From an uncultured Sutterella sp. (GTDB lineage Bacteria > Pseudomonadota > Gammaproteobacteria > Burkholderiales > Burkholderiaceae_F): a DNA stretch of 8,461 nt. Under the pieces are notes generated by a model. It worked only from the letters and a program-made list of their open reading frames with translations, searched no databases and was not told where the DNA came from. Shown here piece after piece: positions 6,481 through 8,461 of this stretch. The stretch spans positions 1-8,461 of the forward strand of contig CAKQKT010000081.1 of NCBI GenBank assembly GCA_934249275.1. Direction: 5' to 3'. Position numbers and translations under genes: made by a program. The stretch's first letter is position 1. Each line of letters begins with the position of its first letter.

Positions 6481-6490
6481 CGCTGCGTCC

Positions 6491-6525
6491 TCGAACGGCT
6501 TTCGTCAGAAGCTTTCGTTCGAAGC
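6491..6525. repeat. Nested inverted and direct repeats upstream of traI
   Basis: TCGAACG (6491-6497) and CGTTCGA (6516-6522) form a perfect 7-bp inverted repeat. Inside and overlapping them GCTTTCG occurs twice as a direct repeat (6498-6504 and 6511-6517, separated by TCAGAA). A third GCTTTCG lies at 6620-6626. Such nested arrangements are typical of binding sites for relaxosome or regulatory proteins; no identity can be given. Confidence 0.45.
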
Positions 6526-6555
6526 AAATGGGAAGGATATGAAAGCAGCGACGCC

Positions 6556-6597
6556 GGCCGGGCGGGGAAGGATAAGAATCCTTCGTCCGTCCCGGTC
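6556..6597. repeat. Long imperfect hairpin in the traI leader
   Basis: A perfect core GAAGGAT-AAGA-ATCCTTC (6567-6584) is extended outward by GC-rich pairing, GGCCGGG..GG against CC..CCCGGTC, interrupted by a small bulge and mismatches. No T-run follows on either strand, so it is not a standard terminator. Lying between the VWA gene and the relaxase gene, it could be a structured part of an origin of transfer, an attenuator or an mRNA processing site. A further copy of GAAGGAT lies at 6532-6538. Confidence 0.5.
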
Positions 6598-6642
6598 AGG
6601 CCGCACAAGTCGAAGCGCAGCTTTCGCACGCATGCCTGGAGA

Positions 6643-6660
6643 GTTGCCTTATAGGGCAAC
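6643..6660. repeat. 6-bp inverted repeat spanning the stop of the VWA gene
   Basis: GTTGCC (6643-6648) and GGCAAC (6655-6660) pair perfectly around the loop TTATAG, which contains the TAA stop of the VWA gene on the - strand. Four extra base pairs (GAGA/TCTC) can form outside a small bulge. No U-tract follows, so termination is unlikely; it may protect the 3' end of the VWA message. Confidence 0.4.
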
Positions 6661-8448
6661 ACCTCTCAGCTTTCCCGCCAGTCCTGAAAGGACCTTGGCG
6701 ACGGCTCGCGGAAGGTCGGCGATGTGCTCGGCCTTGGCGATCACGCTCCCCTTCGGGGTGCTGAGTCTGCCGATGCCAACCATCGCGACCACGATCCCGC
6801 GGTCTTCGAGCGTCTTCACAAGGTTGTCGACGGTTCCCTTGGGGAACCATCCGTCGGTGATGACGAAGACGATCTTCGCCTCCTCAGGCCGTTGATCGAG
6901 AACGATCGCGGCATGAAAGAGCGCCTGAAGAATCGGCGTCGCGCCGAACCCGTCGAGAAAGTCGACGTGTTTCACCGCCTTGCTCATAGGCGTTTCGAAG
7001 TCGGCCGCACAGGCGACCCCTCGGTCCATGGGACCCGGGAACATCGCGACCGAAGCCCTGACGCCCGTAACCGCGCGCAGCGCCTCCATGAGGCGGAGCG
7101 ACGCGACCTTGGCGAGCGTCATCGGCTCTCCGGACATCGAGCCCGACGCGTCCAGAAGAATCTGAACGGCGGCCTCGCGTCCGGGACGCACCAGCTCCCG
7201 GCGAAAGATCGCCGACTCGCCCGTTGAGGCAAGCGCCAGCGCATCGTCGTCCAGCTCCTCGCCCCGGTCGTCGAGCCTTTCGGGGTTCGAAACGGGGTGA
7301 ATGAGCGCGCTCTGAAGAAGCCTTCTGAGGGAGCCGCTTCGGCGCCAGGCGTCGTAGAACGCCCGGCGGCAGTCGTCCGCCGTCTCCCTTGGGAGGCAGC
7401 GGTAGTCGTTCACATCGGCAAAGTACCTGTCGCTCGAGGCGAAGGTGGGGTCCGTGTTGTTCGACTCGCCGCTCGCGATGATTTCGCGGAATGCCTCGGC
7501 ACCCCGGTCCACATCGGTCCACTGCTTCTTGTCCGAGAGGGACGAGAGGCAGCGGGCGTTGCGGTTCACGACTTCGAGCTCCGGATGCATGAGGCGCGGA
7601 TCGCCTTCCGGCGTCACCGCGCCCCGGTCGTCAAAGAGCAGCGACTGGCCGAGACCCTGGCGGAAACCGAAGTTGTCCGTCGCGTCCCTGCCCGCTGCCG
7701 ACTCGACGGCCTCAAGCGCCCGGTTCTTTTCCGAGCGGATGAAGCGCATCACCTTTTCCGCGAGCTTCACCGCAGACTCGGTTGAGTCAAGCGGAAAGCC
7801 CCGGCGCACGATGCGAAGCACCTTCTCCATCGGCTTCTCGCCGAAGGCCTCGGCGCACATCGTGCGAAGCTCCGCCGAAATCTTCTCGAACCAGCCGATC
7901 CCGAGCATCTCGAGTTCGAGCGTCGTGAGAAGCATCATCGTGAAGAGCCCCGGCGGCTCGAGAGAGTCGGGCCTGCACCAGCCTGCCGTCCCCGTCGAGT
8001 CGTGCGTCTTGAAGAGCACGAGGCGCCACAAGAGGTAGCCCTCGTAGTCCCTTGCGCCCAGCATGTCCACGCGGATGTCCTCGAACACGTTCGCAAGATC
8101 GCGAACGGCACGGTCCTTGACCGCACCCATCACGTCGAAGTCTGTGTACATCACGTGATGGCGTTCGTGGCAGCCGTGCCCGTAGACGTAGACGGATGCG
8201 AGCGGATGGCCGAGGTCGATGGGACCGAGCCATATCACGCGCCCGTTCGTCATGGGCTTTTCGGTAAACTCCACGCGGATCGCGTCCCTGCGGCAGAGCC
8301 CCTGAAAGACCAGAGGCGCCGCCGCTTCGACGACGAAGCCCGAGGCCTCCGTGCGAAGGAGCTCGAGCGCCGACTCAACGGCCTCGCCGGCAAGACGTCC
8401 GCGCTTCTGCACGGGCGTCTCGACGTCTTCAATGATCACTCGGCGCAT
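6649..8448 (-). CDS. VWA-domain protein with N-terminal HEXXH motif (CobT-like)
   Basis: A 599-residue soluble protein. The C-terminal von Willebrand A domain (about 425-590) has a complete metal-ion-dependent adhesion site: DASGS (Asp433, Ser435, Ser437), Thr504 in FGATPI, and Asp532 in VITDGW. The N-terminal half carries HERHH (94-98), an HEXXH zinc-binding pattern, followed by YTDFD and then LANVFEDIRVD (118-128), where Glu123 or Asp124 may be a third ligand. The arrangement HEXXH-TDF-NxxEDxR-VWA resembles the cobaltochelatase CobT-like VWA proteins found on SXT-like elements and IncA/C-type plasmids. These usually travel with a MoxR/CobS-like AAA+ ATPase, with which the VWA protein is thought to work. 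Such a gene would lie to the right, outside the window. A role in cobalamin synthesis is unlikely in this context. GGGGAGG (8461-8455), six bases before the ATG, fixes the start. The real substrate is unknown. Confidence 0.85.
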   Translation of the reverse strand: MRRVIIEDVETPVQKRGRLAGEAVESALELLRTEASGFVVEAAAPLVFQGLCRRDAIRVEFTEKPMTNGRVIWLGPIDLGHPLASVYVYGHGCHERHHVMYTDFDVMGAVKDRAVRDLANVFEDIRVDMLGARDYEGYLLWRLVLFKTHDSTGTAGWCRPDSLEPPGLFTMMLLTTLELEMLGIGWFEKISAELRTMCAEAFGEKPMEKVLRIVRRGFPLDSTESAVKLAEKVMRFIRSEKNRALEAVESAAGRDATDNFGFRQGLGQSLLFDDRGAVTPEGDPRLMHPELEVVNRNARCLSSLSDKKQWTDVDRGAEAFREIIASGESNNTDPTFASSDRYFADVNDYRCLPRETADDCRRAFYDAWRRSGSLRRLLQSALIHPVSNPERLDDRGEELDDDALALASTGESAIFRRELVRPGREAAVQILLDASGSMSGEPMTLAKVASLRLMEALRAVTGVRASVAMFPGPMDRGVACAADFETPMSKAVKHVDFLDGFGATPILQALFHAAIVLDQRPEEAKIVFVITDGWFPKGTVDNLVKTLEDRGIVVAMVGIGRLSTPKGSVIAKAEHIADLPRAVAKVLSGLAGKLRGVAL

Positions 8449-8461
8449 GGCTCGCCTCCCC

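Larger units (their letters stand above)
6385..6648. other. 264-base intergenic region upstream of relaxase, candidate oriT or control region
   Basis: No gene is evident. The frame of traI is closed upstream by a stop at 6507-6505, and other frames running through give Ser/Pro/Leu-rich products unlike real proteins. It holds the array at 6428-6480, the nested repeats at 6491-6525 and the hairpin at 6556-6597. Origins of transfer are often placed next to relaxase genes and consist of such repeats, so this is the best candidate in the window. I see no match to a known nic site, and in SXT-type elements oriT is elsewhere. I could not find a good -35/-10 promoter for traI. Confidence 0.4.

Noticed and set aside
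6556..6597. Rho-independent terminator between the VWA gene and traI
   Set aside because: The stem is good but no T-run follows on either strand.
6108..6662. 184-codon - strand frame crossing the gap upstream of traI
   Set aside because: It overlaps traI in another frame, is Ser/Pro/Leu/Arg-rich without domain features, and would read through the hairpins.
1..8461. tRNA, rRNA, CRISPR array or insertion sequence
   Set aside because: No cloverleaf, spaced repeat-spacer pattern, transposase or terminal inverted repeats could be seen on either strand.

Overview
This GC-rich window looks like part of an integrative and conjugative element, or a related conjugative plasmid, in a proteobacterium. 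The proteins resemble the MobH / SXT-R391-TOL type of conjugation machinery known from beta- and gammaproteobacteria. The species cannot be fixed from the sequence alone; a gut Burkholderiales such as Sutterella-like bacteria would fit but is only a guess.

Layout. Bases 1-253 hold no gene I can support, only AT-richer, regulatory-looking DNA with a striking palindrome at 35-54. Two related TetR-family repressors follow on the + strand (254-922 and 1041-1685). They align without gaps over the core at about 55% identity, counted by eye, so they look like a tandem duplication. A 27-bp inverted repeat just upstream of the second gene is a good candidate operator. A strong hairpin terminator (1708-1744) separates this pair from an oppositely oriented block that converges on it.

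The - strand block is read from right to left. It starts with a 599-residue protein with an N-terminal HEXXH motif and a C-terminal von Willebrand A domain (8448-6649, CobT-like). A 264-base intergenic region full of inverted and direct repeats follows (6648-6385). Next come a MobH-type relaxase TraI (6384-4423), the coupling protein TraD (4426-2399) and a DUF4400-type membrane protein (2378-1758). traI and traD overlap by ATGA. The DUF4400-type gene starts 20 bases after traD with its own ribosome binding site. The order traI-traD-DUF4400 is the one known from SXT/R391-like elements. In that model TraI processes the transfer DNA, TraD pumps it to the type IV secretion channel, and the small membrane protein supports the inner-membrane complex.

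Most notable point: the relaxase reading frame is broken by one in-frame TAG (amber) codon at 5718-5716, with no frameshift. Either side of it the protein is continuous and homologous to MobH relaxases, with a total of 653 codons before the normal stop. The element is therefore either freshly disabled for self-transfer, dependent on amber suppression or readthrough, or making two polypeptides. The metal-binding histidines of classical MobH relaxases are also not visible in this protein. Other points are the repeat-dense region upstream of traI (candidate oriT or regulatory site), the TraD Walker A variant ending in GKG, and the HEXXH-VWA architecture.
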